From: Paraburkholderia sprentiae WSM5005
GTDB taxonomy: Bacteria > Pseudomonadota > Gammaproteobacteria > Burkholderiales > Burkholderiaceae
Length of the DNA stretch: 64,000 bases
Assembly: GCF_001865575.2 (NCBI RefSeq)
Contig: NZ_CP017561.2
Span: forward strand, 496,001-560,000
Direction of reading: 5' to 3'
The notes under the pieces were generated by a model. The model saw nothing but the letters and a program-made list of their open reading frames with translations. It was not told the DNA's origin and ran no database searches. Both the position numbers and the translations under genes were made by a program. This document shows positions 20,292 to 28,811 of this stretch, in pieces; position 1 is the first letter of the stretch; each line of letters begins with the position of its first letter.

Positions 20292-20747
20292 TCAGTCCGC
20301 GCTCTCGCTGACGCCCGGCCCGCGGCGCAGCGCAGCGAGAACCGAAGGTGGAATCGCGGCCGGCCGCAGCGTCGCGCGGTCCACGCAGCCCACCCGGACC
20401 GAACCGGTCGCCAGCAAAGTGCCCTCGCGCCACGCTTCCTGCACGAAGTCTACCGAAGCTCGGCCAAGACGCTCGATCCGGCTGACAATTTTCACGATGT
20501 CGTCGAGCCGGGCCGGAGCCCGGTAATCGACTGCGGTACTGCGCACGATGAAAATCGCATCGCTTTGTGCCGCGAGCCGATGCTGGTCGACGCCGCACGC
20601 GCGCAGCCATTCGGTGCGCGCCCGTTCGAAAAATTTCAGGTAGTTGGCGTAAAACACGATGCCGCCGGCGTCGGTATCTTCGTAATACACGCGGATTGGC
20701 CACGTGTAGCCGATTTCCGCGCCGGGCTGGCTGGTCGACATATTCAT
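20292..20747 (-). CDS. ybgC: acyl-CoA thioesterase of the YbgC family
   Basis: A hotdog-fold thioesterase that travels with the Tol-Pal operon; in other bacteria it acts on short or malonyl-type acyl-CoAs and associates with acyl-carrier protein. The 151-residue protein has RVYYEDTDAGGIVFYANYLK, with the catalytic aspartate, then FFERARTEWLR and the closing strand ATGSVRVGCVDR. I use the ATG at 20747 (MNMSTSQ); one at 20741 is equally possible. A TAGAAT hexamer lies just upstream, so the message may start very near the ATG. The open frame extends further upstream, but that sequence does not resemble the family. Confidence 0.93.
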   Translation of the reverse strand: MNMSTSQPGAEIGYTWPIRVYYEDTDAGGIVFYANYLKFFERARTEWLRACGVDQHRLAAQSDAIFIVRSTAVDYRAPARLDDIVKIVSRIERLGRASVDFVQEAWREGTLLATGSVRVGCVDRATLRPAAIPPSVLAALRRGPGVSESAD

Positions 20748-20878
20748 GCGGCGCATTCTACCGGAACGCACACCAGCGGGTCTGTTTCGAAGTGTGAGTT
20801 GAGTATGGCGGGCGTCGGCAGCGCTAGAGGCCGGGCGCGACCATCGTAGCGGCGGCCGTCGCCGCGCGCCGCCAGACT

Positions 20879-21625
20879 TCAGGCGCGATGCACTGACAGA
20901 CCGCCGAACGACTGCGCGACCGGCATCAGCTCGATCGTATTGATGTTGACGTGGGCCGGGCGCGTGGCGATCCAGTAGATCGAATCGGCGATGTCTTCGG
21001 CCGTCAGCGGCTGCACGTTTTCGTAGACCTTGGCGGCCTTGTCGTCGTCGCCGCGATATCGCACGTTCGAAAATTCGGTGCCGCCGCACAGACCCGGCTC
21101 GATGTCGGTCACGCGCAGCGCGGTGCCGGCGAGGTCGGCGCGCAGGTTCAGGCTGAACTGGCGCACGAATGCCTTGGTCGCGCCGTACACGTTGCCGCCC
21201 GCGTACGGCCAGCGGCCCGCCACCGAGCCCAGATTGAAGACATGCCCGCGATTGCGCTCGACCATGCCGGGCAGCAGTGCATGCGTGACCTGCACGAGGC
21301 CCGTGCAATTGGTCTCGATCATGGTGTTCCATTCGTCGAGGCTCGCCTTGTGCGCCGGTTCGGTGCCGAGCGCGAGGCCGGCGTTGTTGACGAGCACGTC
21401 GATCGCGGCGAACTCGGCCGGCAGCGAGGCCGGCACGGCTTCGACCGCGGCGCGGTCGCGCACGTCGAGCTCGAACGGCAGCAACGCGTCGCCGAGTTCG
21501 TCGGCGAGTGCCTGCAGGCGGTCCTTGCGGCGAGCGGTGGCGACGACACGATGGCCGCCCTTGACGAACGAGCGGGCGATGGCGGCGCCGAAGCCGGCCG
21601 ACGCTCCTGTGACAAACACGATCAT
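20879..21625 (-). CDS. short-chain dehydrogenase/reductase (YdfG-like)
   Basis: An NADP-dependent classical SDR of 248 residues resembling E. coli YdfG, which oxidises serine, allo-threonine and 3-hydroxy acids. It starts MIVFVTGASAGFGAAIARSF (TGxxxGxG cofactor site), has DVLVNNAGLALG, the catalytic Ser in FNLGSVAGRW, and YGATKAFVRQF (YxxxK). The C terminus DIADSIYWIATRPAHVNIN is the YdfG-type ending. The frame stays open far upstream over glyA and nrdR on the other strand, which is only a GC-rich shadow; the family start is the ATG at 21625. Substrate is not determined. Confidence 0.9.
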   Translation of the reverse strand: MIVFVTGASAGFGAAIARSFVKGGHRVVATARRKDRLQALADELGDALLPFELDVRDRAAVEAVPASLPAEFAAIDVLVNNAGLALGTEPAHKASLDEWNTMIETNCTGLVQVTHALLPGMVERNRGHVFNLGSVAGRWPYAGGNVYGATKAFVRQFSLNLRADLAGTALRVTDIEPGLCGGTEFSNVRYRGDDDKAAKVYENVQPLTAEDIADSIYWIATRPAHVNINTIELMPVAQSFGGLSVHRA

Positions 21626-21836
21626 TGCAGTTCCCTGGTCGGTGAGAGACAAAGGCCCCAAGCCTACTTCCAATGCGGCGCTGCGGCAAGGATGCACGAG
21701 GCGGATCGGCGGCTGCCGCGCTCGTGCGCAGCGGGTGCGCGGTGCGGCCCGCGCGCTTTCGCCAGACCTATGCGCAGCAGGGCCGCCGGTATGTCTGCAG
21801 GCCCCGCCAGCGGCGGCCGGAGCACCCGCCACTCGG

Positions 21837-21865
21837 TTGCCTATTCGGGGCTCTTCCAATACACT
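21837..21865 (+). promoter_or_regulatory. sigma-70 promoter of the glyA transcript
   Basis: TTGCCT (21837-21842) and TACACT (21860-21865) are separated by exactly 17 bases. The expected start point near 21872 lies just before the ZTP riboswitch. Confidence 0.7.
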
Positions 21866-21878
21866 AACGCGCTCGACC

Positions 21879-21999
21879 CTGCGTGACTGGCGATAGAACC
21901 GAGTCGTCCGACTCAGCCGATTCAACCAATCGGGTTCAAGGTGGAACGACCCACCGTGAAGCGCAGGGTGCCGTTTTGCCGTTCGCCTGGGCAGCCGTG
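21879..21999 (+). ncRNA. ZTP (pfl) riboswitch upstream of glyA
   Basis: The conserved pfl-motif blocks are present in order: CTGCGTGACTGGCG (from 21879), GGTGGAACGACCCACC (21940-21955), a GG-rich joining segment, and GCCGTTCGCCTGGGCAGCC (21979-21997). The GGTGG/CCACC hairpin and the CCTGGGCA terminal block match the known architecture. ZTP riboswitches sense the purine intermediate ZMP/ZTP, which accumulates when 10-formyl-tetrahydrofolate is short, and glyA is an established target. The call is by eye, without a covariance search. The remaining 180 bases to the ATG must hold the expression platform. The stretch 21626-21836 before the promoter has no gene I can support. Confidence 0.85.
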
Positions 22000-22091
22000 A
22001 ACCGCGCGCATAAATCTGCGCTGACGGTGGCTGGCCTGCCTCGCGCGTTCGGCGACTCTCCACTCGCCAGGTCAGGGCAAGCCTCGCCGCC

Positions 22092-22129
22092 CACAGCGCT
22101 GCGTAAGCCGCTGTGTACCCTCTACGCAG
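22092..22129 (+). promoter_or_regulatory. overlapping alternative stems in the glyA leader
   Basis: CACAGCG (22092-22098) can pair with CGCTGTG (22109-22115), while CTGCGTA (22099-22105), in that hairpin's loop, can pair with TACGCAG (22123-22129). The two 7-base stems cannot easily coexist. They lie 49 bases before the glyA ATG and are candidates for the riboswitch expression platform. Confidence 0.45.
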
Positions 22130-22177
22130 GATTCGGCGCGCGATCCGGTCAACCTGAAAACACTCAACGGAACCCGT

Positions 22178-23425
22178 ATGTTTGACAGAGCCCAAAGCAC
22201 CATCGCCAACGTCGATCCTGAACTCTGGAAGGTCATCGAGCAGGAAAACCGCCGTCAGGAAGAGCACATCGAACTGATCGCGTCGGAAAACTACACGAGC
22301 CCGGCCGTGATGGCCGCGCAAGGCTCGCAACTCACGAACAAGTACGCCGAAGGGTATCCGGGCAAGCGCTACTACGGCGGCTGCGAATACGTCGACGTCG
22401 CCGAGCAGCTGGCGATCGACCGCGTGAAGCAGCTGTTCGGCGCGCAAGCCGCGAACGTGCAGCCGAACTCGGGCTCGCAGGCGAACCAGGGCGTGTTCTT
22501 TGCGATGCTCAAGCCGGGCGACACGATCATGGGCATGAGCCTCGCGCACGGCGGTCACCTCACGCACGGCTCGCCGGTCAACATGTCGGGCAAGTGGTTC
22601 AACGTGGTCAGCTACGGCCTGAACGAAGCCGAAGACATCGACTACGACGCCGCCGAGAAGCTTGCGCACGAACACAAGCCGAAGCTGATCGTGGCGGGCG
22701 CATCGGCGTTCGCGCTGCGCATCGATTTCGAACGCATGTCGAAGATCGCGAAGTCGGTTGGCGCCTACTTCATGGTCGACATGGCGCACTACGCCGGTCT
22801 CATCGCCGCGGGCGTTTATCCGAACCCGGTGCCGCACGCCGATTTCGTCACCACCACCACGCACAAGAGCCTGCGCGGCCCGCGCGGCGGCGTGATCCTG
22901 ATGAAGGCCGAGTTCGAGAAGCAGATCAACTCGGCGATTTTCCCAGGCATCCAGGGCGGTCCGCTGATGCACGTGATCGCGGGCAAGGCCGTCGCATTCA
23001 AGGAAGCGCTGTCGCCGGAATTCAAGGCGTATCAGCAGCAGGTGGTCGAGAACGCGCGCGTGCTCGCTGAAACGCTGGTCAAGCGCGGTCTGCGCATCGT
23101 GTCGGGCCGCACTGAAAGCCACGTGATGCTGGTCGACCTGCGTGCGAAGAAGATCACCGGCAAGGCTGCGGAAGCGGCGCTCGGCGCGGCGCATATCACG
23201 GTCAACAAGAACGCGATCCCGAACGATCCGGAAAAGCCGTTCGTGACCAGCGGCATTCGCCTGGGTTCGCCGGCCATGACCACGCGCGGCTTCGGCGTGA
23301 AGGAAGCCGAGCAGGTCGGCAATCTGATCGCCGACGTGCTGGACAACCCGGAAGACGCCGCGACGATCGAGCGGGTGCGCGCGCAAGTCGCCGAGCTGAC
23401 CCAGCGCTTCCCGGTTTACGGCTAA
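22178..23425 (+). CDS. glyA: serine hydroxymethyltransferase
   Basis: Interconverts serine and glycine while charging tetrahydrofolate with a one-carbon unit. The 415-residue PLP enzyme has the family signatures [40 protein letters not shown], the PLP-lysine motif [15 protein letters not shown], and [19 protein letters not shown]. The ATG at 22178 follows AACGGAACCC. It is preceded by a promoter and a ZTP riboswitch, tying expression to the folate one-carbon state, and is followed by nrdR after six bases. Confidence 0.98.
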   Translation: MFDRAQSTIANVDPELWKVIEQENRRQEEHIELIASENYTSPAVMAAQGSQLTNKYAEGYPGKRYYGGCEYVDVAEQLAIDRVKQLFGAQAANVQPNSGSQANQGVFFAMLKPGDTIMGMSLAHGGHLTHGSPVNMSGKWFNVVSYGLNEAEDIDYDAAEKLAHEHKPKLIVAGASAFALRIDFERMSKIAKSVGAYFMVDMAHYAGLIAAGVYPNPVPHADFVTTTTHKSLRGPRGGVILMKAEFEKQINSAIFPGIQGGPLMHVIAGKAVAFKEALSPEFKAYQQQVVENARVLAETLVKRGLRIVSGRTESHVMLVDLRAKKITGKAAEAALGAAHITVNKNAIPNDPEKPFVTSGIRLGSPAMTTRGFGVKEAEQVGNLIADVLDNPEDAATIERVRAQVAELTQRFPVYG

Positions 23426-23431
23426 GCCGTC

Positions 23432-23914
23432 ATGCATTGCCCCTTCTGCCGCCACGCCGATACGCAGGTCGTCGACTCGCGCGTATCCGAAGACGGCGCG
23501 ACGATTCGCCGGCGCCGCCGCTGCCCGGCCTGCGACAAGCGTTTCACGACGTACGAGCGGGTCGAGCTGGCGTTGCCGTCGGTCGTCAAGAAGGATGGCA
23601 CGCGCACGGAATTCGATCGCCGCAAGATCGTCGCGAGCATGCAACTGGCGCTGCGCAAGCGCCCGGTTGCGGTGGACGCGATCGAGGCGGCGGTCGCCCG
23701 CATCGAATATCAGCTGCTCGGTAGCGGCGAGCGGGAGGTGCGTAGCGAGCGCCTGGGCGAACTCGTGATGAACGAGTTGCGTGCGCTCGACACGATCGCC
23801 TACGTCCGCTTCGCTTCCGTGTACCGGCGCTTCGAAGACGTCTCCGAATTCGAGGACGTGATCGAGGAATTCCGCCGCGCCTCTTCCCCGCCCAAGCCTT
23901 CCCGCAAGCGCTGA
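23432..23914 (+). CDS. nrdR: transcriptional repressor NrdR
   Basis: Represses ribonucleotide reductase genes according to ATP/dATP bound in its ATP cone. The 160-residue protein has the zinc ribbon CPFC...CPAC ([36 protein letters not shown]) and an ATP-cone domain ([20 protein letters not shown]). The length and layout are typical. It lies six bases after glyA and is presumably co-transcribed. A run of basic residues closes the protein. Confidence 0.97.
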   Translation: MHCPFCRHADTQVVDSRVSEDGATIRRRRRCPACDKRFTTYERVELALPSVVKKDGTRTEFDRRKIVASMQLALRKRPVAVDAIEAAVARIEYQLLGSGEREVRSERLGELVMNELRALDTIAYVRFASVYRRFEDVSEFEDVIEEFRRASSPPKPSRKR

Positions 23915-24133
23915 ACGCGCGCGTGCCGCACCTGATGTGCGGTGCTTCGCATGCATCGCCTCGCGCACTTCGCGCTTTTTTTCACGCATCGCTTCTCCCG
24001 CCTCCGTGATCGATCGTCACGTGCATTGTTGCGCGCGCTAGCGTCTGAATGCCACCTGGCCATTCGGACGATGGTCGGGGCGCTCGTAAATCGCTAGATT
24101 GACTGCATCCGTCCGAAACGCTCAGGGATGCAG

Positions 24134-24694
24134 ATGAAATGCAATGGGATTCGCCGGCCGTCGGGTGCCGGCTTCACGCTCGTCGAAACACTGGCGGTGA
24201 TAGCGCTCGTCATGCTGATGGCTGTGATGGCGATGCCGTCGTTCGCCGCATGGCATATGCGCGATCAGGTCGATGCGCGCTCGAAGGCGCTGCTATCCAC
24301 GTTCGCCTACGCGCGCAGCGAGGCGCTGCGGCGCGGCACGCGCATCACCGTGTGTCGTGTCGATGCGGCGCGACTGTGCCTCGCGGCGGGCCAACCCTGC
24401 GCCGACGGCATCGCCGACTGGGCCTGCGGCTGGGCCGTATTCGCGGAGCACGGCGGCAAGCCGTCGTTGTTGCGCGCGCAGCCGGCGCTTGCGGCGGTAA
24501 GCATCATCGGCGTGCAGACGGACATGACGTTCACGCCGCCGGCCGGGCAACTGATCGGCTCGTTTCGAAGTTTCGATATAGCGCCGCGAAGTCCATCGAA
24601 ATCGATGCAGGGGAACCCTTGGCGGCGCTGCATCAGCGTCGCGGCAGGCGGTCGCGCGCGGATCTCGGAGGGCGCGTGTGGAGCGACCTCATGA
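24134..24694 (+). CDS. type IV pilus minor pilin FimT/FimU (GspH family)
   Basis: A minor pilin that primes pilus assembly; members of the GspH/FimT family can also bind DNA. The 186-residue protein has a class III signal: RPSGAG then FTLVETLAVIALVMLMAV, cleaved after Gly with Phe at +1 and Glu at +5. A globular domain with paired cysteines follows (CRVDAARLCLA, CADGIADWACGWAVF). I chose the ATG at 24134 because AGGGA lies at proper distance; the one at 24128 is too close to it. Its stop overlaps the pilV start (ATGA). Confidence 0.88.
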   Translation: MKCNGIRRPSGAGFTLVETLAVIALVMLMAVMAMPSFAAWHMRDQVDARSKALLSTFAYARSEALRRGTRITVCRVDAARLCLAAGQPCADGIADWACGWAVFAEHGGKPSLLRAQPALAAVSIIGVQTDMTFTPPAGQLIGSFRSFDIAPRSPSKSMQGNPWRRCISVAAGGRARISEGACGATS

Positions 24695-25140
24695 GACGGC
24701 GCGCACTCGACATCGGTTCGTATGCGCGCGCACCGGTATGCGGCGGCAATTCGCTGATCGAAGTGATGCTGGCGGTCGCGTTGGTCGCGATCAGCGCGCT
24801 GGGTTTGATCGCGGCGCAGGTATGGACCGCACGCGAGGCGCGCGCGATGACGCTGCGCGAGAGCGCCGCGTGGATAGCCGACTCGATTGCTGAAGCGACG
24901 ATCACGTCTTTCATCGGCGATGCCGCGCTCAATCAATGGAGCGCGCGGGCGAGCGCACTGCTACCTCACGGCGAGGCGTCGATCGGCGAAAGCGGTGAAG
25001 TCGCGACGGCGCGCGTGACGTGGGCGTCCGTGCAGAACCGGCCCGCTGCGGGCGACGTGATCGCGCGGCCGGCGCAGCCTTGCGGCGGCGTCGATGCGCC
25101 AGCCGGGTCGTCGTGCGTCGCGTTGGCGTTCGCGAAATGA
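24691..25140 (+). CDS. pilV: type IV pilus minor pilin PilV
   Basis: A minor pilin of 149 residues with the class III signal VCGG then NSLIEVMLAVALVAISALG: cleavage after Gly, Asn at +1, Glu at +5. The PilV-type core AREARAMTLRESAAWIADSI follows. A long open frame extends upstream over the previous gene; the real start is the ATG at 24691, overlapping the fimT stop by four bases. Its own stop overlaps pilW. A shortish member of the family. Confidence 0.85.
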   Translation: MRRRALDIGSYARAPVCGGNSLIEVMLAVALVAISALGLIAAQVWTAREARAMTLRESAAWIADSIAEATITSFIGDAALNQWSARASALLPHGEASIGESGEVATARVTWASVQNRPAAGDVIARPAQPCGGVDAPAGSSCVALAFAK

Positions 25141-25943
25141 AGCGCCCGCACCGCGCACGCGGTCACACCTTGGTCGAATTTCTGATCGCAATGGCGCTTG
25201 GGCTGATCGTGACCGCGGGCGCCGTGTCCCTCTACACGGCGCAGCGCAATGCGTTCGTGCAGGCGAGCAACACGACCCGCATTCGCGAAGCCGGGTTGAC
25301 CGCGCTGATGCTGATCGGCCAGCAATTGCAAATGGCTGGCTTCGTCCCTGCCGATGTCGTCGGCTATCACGCGGCGCCTGCGCTGTTCGGCTGCTCGGGC
25401 GGTCGCCCGACAGGCGCCGACGACAGCCTCGCTTGCTCCACGTTGAGTACGGGTTCGGATGGCGTCGCGATCCGTTACGTCGCAGACGTGGTCTCGACAT
25501 GGCCATCGTCGAGCGGGCAGGTCAGCGACTGCGTCGGGCAGGCCGTTAAAAGCAGCGATGCGGTGCTTGGCGGTCAGGGCACGCCGGTGGTCAATCGCTA
25601 CTTCGCCAACGTCAGTGGCTCGACCGGCGAGCCGGAGCTCTACTGCGCCGGCAGCGGCAATGCGGGCTCCGCGCAGCCGCTGGTGGAAGGCGTCGAACGC
25701 GTGCGCTTGCGTTACTGGCTGGACGGCGCCGCGGACGCGGTGAACGCGTCGGCCGTGTCGGCGGAGCAGTGGACGAATGTCGTCGCGGTCGATGTCTGCG
25801 TGCTGGTGCGCGGCGCACCGCAAGGGCAGCGCTCGACATACGTCGATTGCGACGGCGCGAGTACGCTCGGCACGGATCTGCGGCCCAGACAGGTGTTTTC
25901 GCGCAGGGTTGCGCTGCGTAATCGCGCGGCGGGGTCGTCATGA
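25137..25943 (+). CDS. pilW: type IV pilus assembly protein PilW
   Basis: A minor pilin-like protein of 268 residues with the signal RARG then HTLVEFLIAMALGLIVTAG (Glu at +5 as TLVEF), followed by the PilW core ALMLIGQQLQMAGFVPAD and a large domain with several cysteines (FGCSGG, LACSTL, SDCVGQ, LYCAGSG, VDVCVL). Its ATG overlaps pilV (ATGA) and its end overlaps pilX, so the operon is translationally coupled. Confidence 0.88.
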   Translation: MKRPHRARGHTLVEFLIAMALGLIVTAGAVSLYTAQRNAFVQASNTTRIREAGLTALMLIGQQLQMAGFVPADVVGYHAAPALFGCSGGRPTGADDSLACSTLSTGSDGVAIRYVADVVSTWPSSSGQVSDCVGQAVKSSDAVLGGQGTPVVNRYFANVSGSTGEPELYCAGSGNAGSAQPLVEGVERVRLRYWLDGAADAVNASAVSAEQWTNVVAVDVCVLVRGAPQGQRSTYVDCDGASTLGTDLRPRQVFSRRVALRNRAAGSS

Positions 25944-26542
25944 TGGACCGTGACGCAGCAACGCAATACCGCCGCGTGCACCACACATGCGTCGAGGCAG
26001 GCGGCAAACGGAAATACTTAGGCAAGCGAAATTGCCGGAGCGGTGCCCGGCGGGCAGATCAACGCGGTGTCGTTCTAGCCATCGTGCTGTTGATCTCGGC
26101 GATGATGCTCGCCACGTCCGCGATCTGGTTCGAAACATCGCTCGCGGCGGCGCGAGCGGCGACCAATGTGCGCGACTATCTACAAGCTTTCCACGCGGCG
26201 GATTCGGCGCTGACTTTGTGCGTGCGCAACGTGCTATCGACAAGTGGCGACGCGTCCAACGTGCCGCTTGCATCAGGCGAGCCGGCTCAATGGAGACTTG
26301 AAACCGCGTTCGACGCAGGCGCCGCCACGCCTGTTGCGCAATGGCCGGGATCATCGCGCGGGCCGCAATGCCTGATCGAGCCTTGGCGCCTCGCGAGTCG
26401 GCCCAACGCCACCGCTTATCTGCTGACCGCGCGCGGCTTCGGGCAGAACAGCGAGTCGCAGGTCTGGTTGCAGACGGAGTTGGTGATCGAGAATGGCGCG
26501 ATCGAACGTCATTGGCGGCGCGTTGCCGCAAGACCATTCTGA
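25940..26542 (+). CDS. pilX: type IV pilus assembly protein PilX
   Basis: A 200-residue PilX-type protein with a long basic N-terminal leader (about 40 residues), then QRGVVLAIVLLISAMMLATS, the PilX N-terminal hydrophobic helix. This lacks the Glu5 of true pilins, as is usual for PilX. Then AADSALTLCVRNVL. Two ATG codons (25940, 25943) overlap the pilW stop. In the usual fimU-pilV-W-X-Y1-E order the large adhesin pilY1 would follow; here it does not. Confidence 0.82.
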   Translation: MMDRDAATQYRRVHHTCVEAGGKRKYLGKRNCRSGARRADQRGVVLAIVLLISAMMLATSAIWFETSLAAARAATNVRDYLQAFHAADSALTLCVRNVLSTSGDASNVPLASGEPAQWRLETAFDAGAATPVAQWPGSSRGPQCLIEPWRLASRPNATAYLLTARGFGQNSESQVWLQTELVIENGAIERHWRRVAARPF

Positions 26543-26564
26543 TGAACGAACCGACTGGAGGCGC

Positions 26565-26996
26565 ATGAAAAGGCCGAACACATCCGCATTCACGCTGCTC
26601 GAACTCGTTATCGCGCTCGCAATCGGCGCTACGCTCGCCGCGTTTGCGATCCCTTCGTATCGCGGTCACATCGCACGCACGCATCGCATCGATGCCGCGT
26701 CGGCGTTATATCGGGCCGCGCAATTCGTCGAGGGCGCGGCGAGCGATGGTGTGTTGGCCTTGCCACCGGGCCTCGATCAGGCGCCGCAGTTCGGCGCGCC
26801 GGTGTATCGCGTGCGCATGCTAGCCGCAGACGACACGAACGGCGGCTATTCGATCGAAGCGGCGCCCGCGGAAGCGGGCCCGATGCGCGACGACCCGTGC
26901 GGCACCTTCACGCTAGATGCGACAGGTCAGCGAGGCAATAGAAACGAAGTGGGCGGCTCGACACCCACAAGCAGCGAATGCTGGAATACGAGTTAG
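26565..26996 (+). CDS. pilE: PilE-type minor pilin
   Basis: A 143-residue pilin-like protein with KRPNTSA then FTLLELVIALAIGATLAAFA, so the residue before the cleavage point is Ala rather than the usual Gly. Glu at +5 is kept. The C-terminal part PCGTFTLDATGQRGN and the final SECWNTS carry the disulfide typical of PilE/PilA-like minor pilins. GGAG precedes the ATG at 26565, and 22 bases separate it from pilX. Last gene of the minor-pilin operon. Confidence 0.83.
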   Translation: MKRPNTSAFTLLELVIALAIGATLAAFAIPSYRGHIARTHRIDAASALYRAAQFVEGAASDGVLALPPGLDQAPQFGAPVYRVRMLAADDTNGGYSIEAAPAEAGPMRDDPCGTFTLDATGQRGNRNEVGGSTPTSSECWNTS

Positions 26997-27082
26997 CGGA
27001 TCGTCGAAACCCGGGGCGCGGCCTTGAGGAAGGCTGGCTCATAGATCACGCTCAGACCCGCCGACGGCGACATCAATAGCCT

Positions 27083-27583
27083 TCAGCTGGACTCGGTCTG
27101 AGCGGCCACCGACTGTGCCGTAGCGGAAGCGGCCGCGGCCGCCGAACGCGCCGACTCGCGCTTCAACTGTTGCCAGATTCGGAACGCTTCCCATGCACCG
27201 AGCGCAATGCTGCCCCACTTGAGCGCCGGCTTCGCGCTCGCGACGACCGTCGCGCGCAGCGGTTTGGCGAGCAACAGCGAAGCGATCGAGCTGATGAGCG
27301 GATACTGCTTGAGCAATGCGCCAATCGTGCCCGCGTTGAGCACGCTCGCCTTCGACCCTTTGCCCACGCGCACGCCGCCAAAGCCCGGGATCACGAACTT
27401 GAGCCAGCTGAAATGGGTGACGGCCTGGCGAAGTTCGAAAGTGGCCTGCGCGAGTTCGACGCGCTCGACGTCCGCGCGCACGAGCAGCAACTCCTTGCGC
27501 AGCGCCCGCAGATGCGGCGCGCTCAAATCCTTCGACGGATGGCGCGTGTTACGAAAGGCGGTATCGGAACGGGACTGGCTCAT
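27083..27583 (-). CDS. conserved hypothetical protein in the YqjD/YqjE operon
   Basis: A 166-residue protein with no domain I recognise. It has an amphipathic N-terminal half (RALRKELLLVRADVERVELA), a Gly-rich patch (VIPGFGGVRVGKGSK), one moderately hydrophobic segment around residues 95-115 (YPLISSIASLLLAKPLR) and an Ala/Ser-rich tail. It takes the place of YqjK, the third gene after YqjD and YqjE in enterobacteria, and may be a membrane-associated partner. It lies 57 bases after the YqjE gene. Confidence 0.7.
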   Translation of the reverse strand: MSQSRSDTAFRNTRHPSKDLSAPHLRALRKELLLVRADVERVELAQATFELRQAVTHFSWLKFVIPGFGGVRVGKGSKASVLNAGTIGALLKQYPLISSIASLLLAKPLRATVVASAKPALKWGSIALGAWEAFRIWQQLKRESARSAAAAASATAQSVAAQTESS

Positions 27584-27640
27584 GGCGTGTCGGCGGCAGT
27601 AGAGGTGAGGCGATGGATCGGATGCAGACGAACTTGCCCA

Positions 27641-28030
27641 TCAGTCGCGGCTGCGGAACGCGTCGCGATCCTTTTCGAACTCGGCGATGGTCGCTTCGAA
27701 TACCATCGGCGCGTTACGCAGACCACTGCGCGCCTTCAGTGCGCAGACGAGGCCGGCAATCGCATAGACCGCGGTGATGCCCGCGAGCGCCTGCCATCGG
27801 TAGGTGTCCCAGAAGGCAATGGCGATCAGTGCGGTCAACGCGATCAGGGCCATCGTGGCGAGCATCATCGCGGCAAGACCGAGAAACAGCACGCCGAGCA
27901 GGCGGTCTTTTTCCTCGGCGAGTTCGATGCCCACCAGTTCGAGGCGTGTCTGCAGGATGGCAAAAACGGAACTGAGAATACGGCGCAACGGGCTGCGTTC
28001 GGCGCGCTGCGAGTGTGTGTCGGTCGTCAT
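27641..28030 (-). CDS. YqjE-like membrane protein (phage holin family)
   Basis: A 129-residue inner-membrane protein with two adjacent hydrophobic helices (LLGVLFLGLAAMMLATMALI and WQALAGITAVYAIAGLVCAL) and an N-terminal amphipathic stretch SSVFAILQTRLELVGIELAEE. This is the layout of the YqjE or holin-superfamily III proteins found beside YqjD. The function is unknown; YqjD binds ribosomes at the membrane in stationary phase in E. coli, and YqjE may assist it. Confidence 0.85.
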   Translation of the reverse strand: MTTDTHSQRAERSPLRRILSSVFAILQTRLELVGIELAEEKDRLLGVLFLGLAAMMLATMALIALTALIAIAFWDTYRWQALAGITAVYAIAGLVCALKARSGLRNAPMVFEATIAEFEKDRDAFRSRD

Positions 28031-28084
28031 GGCTGTGGGCGTTGCGCGTGAGGGCCTGGCCGGCGCGCACGCGCGCCAGCGGAA

Positions 28085-28113
28085 GGGGACCGGCCAGGCT
28101 CGCGCCGGTCCCC
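28085..28113 (-). other. strong hairpin between the YqjD- and YqjE-like genes
   Basis: GGGGACCGGC (28085-28094) and GCCGGTCCCC (28104-28113) form a perfect 10-base stem with a 9-base loop, without a T-run on either strand. In the transcript it lies between two operon genes and could limit decay or readthrough. Confidence 0.6.
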
Positions 28114-28162
28114 TCGTGTCGCCGGTGCGCCGGACATACCTGCTCCGGCGGCCTACCGGCCT

Positions 28163-28465
28163 TTACTTGCGATTGATCAGCAGGCCGACCACCACGCCGA
28201 TGCCGGCGGCGATGCCGATCGACGCCCACGGATGCTCGTGCACGTAGTCGTCTGTTGCGCGGGCGGCCTTCTTGCCTTTTTCGACGACCACGACCTGAAC
28301 GTCGGCTGCCTTTTCTTTCGCCTGCTTCAGGCGCGTCAGCGCGGTCTCGCGCAGTTCCGACGCGCGTTCGCCGGTTGCGCTCGCGGCCTGTTTCAGCAGG
28401 TCTTCAGCGTCCGCGAGGACGGTTTTGATATCCGACATCAATCTCTCCTTGTTGACTTCCGACAT
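28163..28465 (-). CDS. YqjD-like DUF883 membrane-anchored protein
   Basis: A 100-residue protein of the DUF883/ElaB/YqjD family, made of a charged helical region (ADAEDLLKQAA, ELRETALTRLKQAKEK) and one C-terminal transmembrane helix ending PWASIGIAAGIGVVVGLLIN. E. coli members attach ribosomes to the membrane in stationary phase. I place the start at the ATG 28465 (MSEVNKERL), preceded by AGGGAG. A second ATG at 28438 has an even better site (AAGGAGAG), so a shorter form is possible. Confidence 0.88.
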   Translation of the reverse strand: MSEVNKERLMSDIKTVLADAEDLLKQAASATGERASELRETALTRLKQAKEKAADVQVVVVEKGKKAARATDDYVHEHPWASIGIAAGIGVVVGLLINRK

Positions 28466-28811
28466 TGACAGCTCCCTGTGTCTCACGCTACGCGTAAATC
28501 GTAACCAAAGAAACGGTCGCTGGCGAGGGTAGTGCCGGGTGCATGCCGCCGACGCACGATCCGTTCCCGGCGGCGCGTGGCGTTAGGACCCGTTTGACGG
28601 CGCTCCGCTCCAGGCCGGTATCTGGATTGAGTTGATCTGTCCCGCAAAGTTTCCGTCAAACACGGGAAAATTACAAATACGCATAAAGTACTGACGCGAT
28701 GTTGGTTCGTCATGTACCACCGCGGCCTTATGCTTTATCGTGGCGCGTTGCCGCGGGCATACGCCCGCGACCTTATCGGGATACCTTCCGAACACCTATA
28801 GGAGATGCACT
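28466..28811. other. 346-base divergent intergenic region
   Basis: It separates the leftward YqjD operon from the rightward peroxiredoxin gene and must hold both promoters. The part 28640-28700 is AT-richer (CATAAAGT, AAATTACAAATACG). I see no gene or strong repeat in it. Confidence 0.4.

Noticed and set aside
20292..21689. A 465-codon frame joining an unknown N-terminal part to YbgC
   Set aside because: The upstream part overlaps the SDR gene in another frame and has a non-protein, Arg-rich composition; only the YbgC portion is real.
20879..23989. A 1036-codon open frame on the minus strand covering glyA and nrdR
   Set aside because: Only its last 248 residues are a real SDR. The rest is an antisense shadow of glyA and nrdR caused by high third-position GC.
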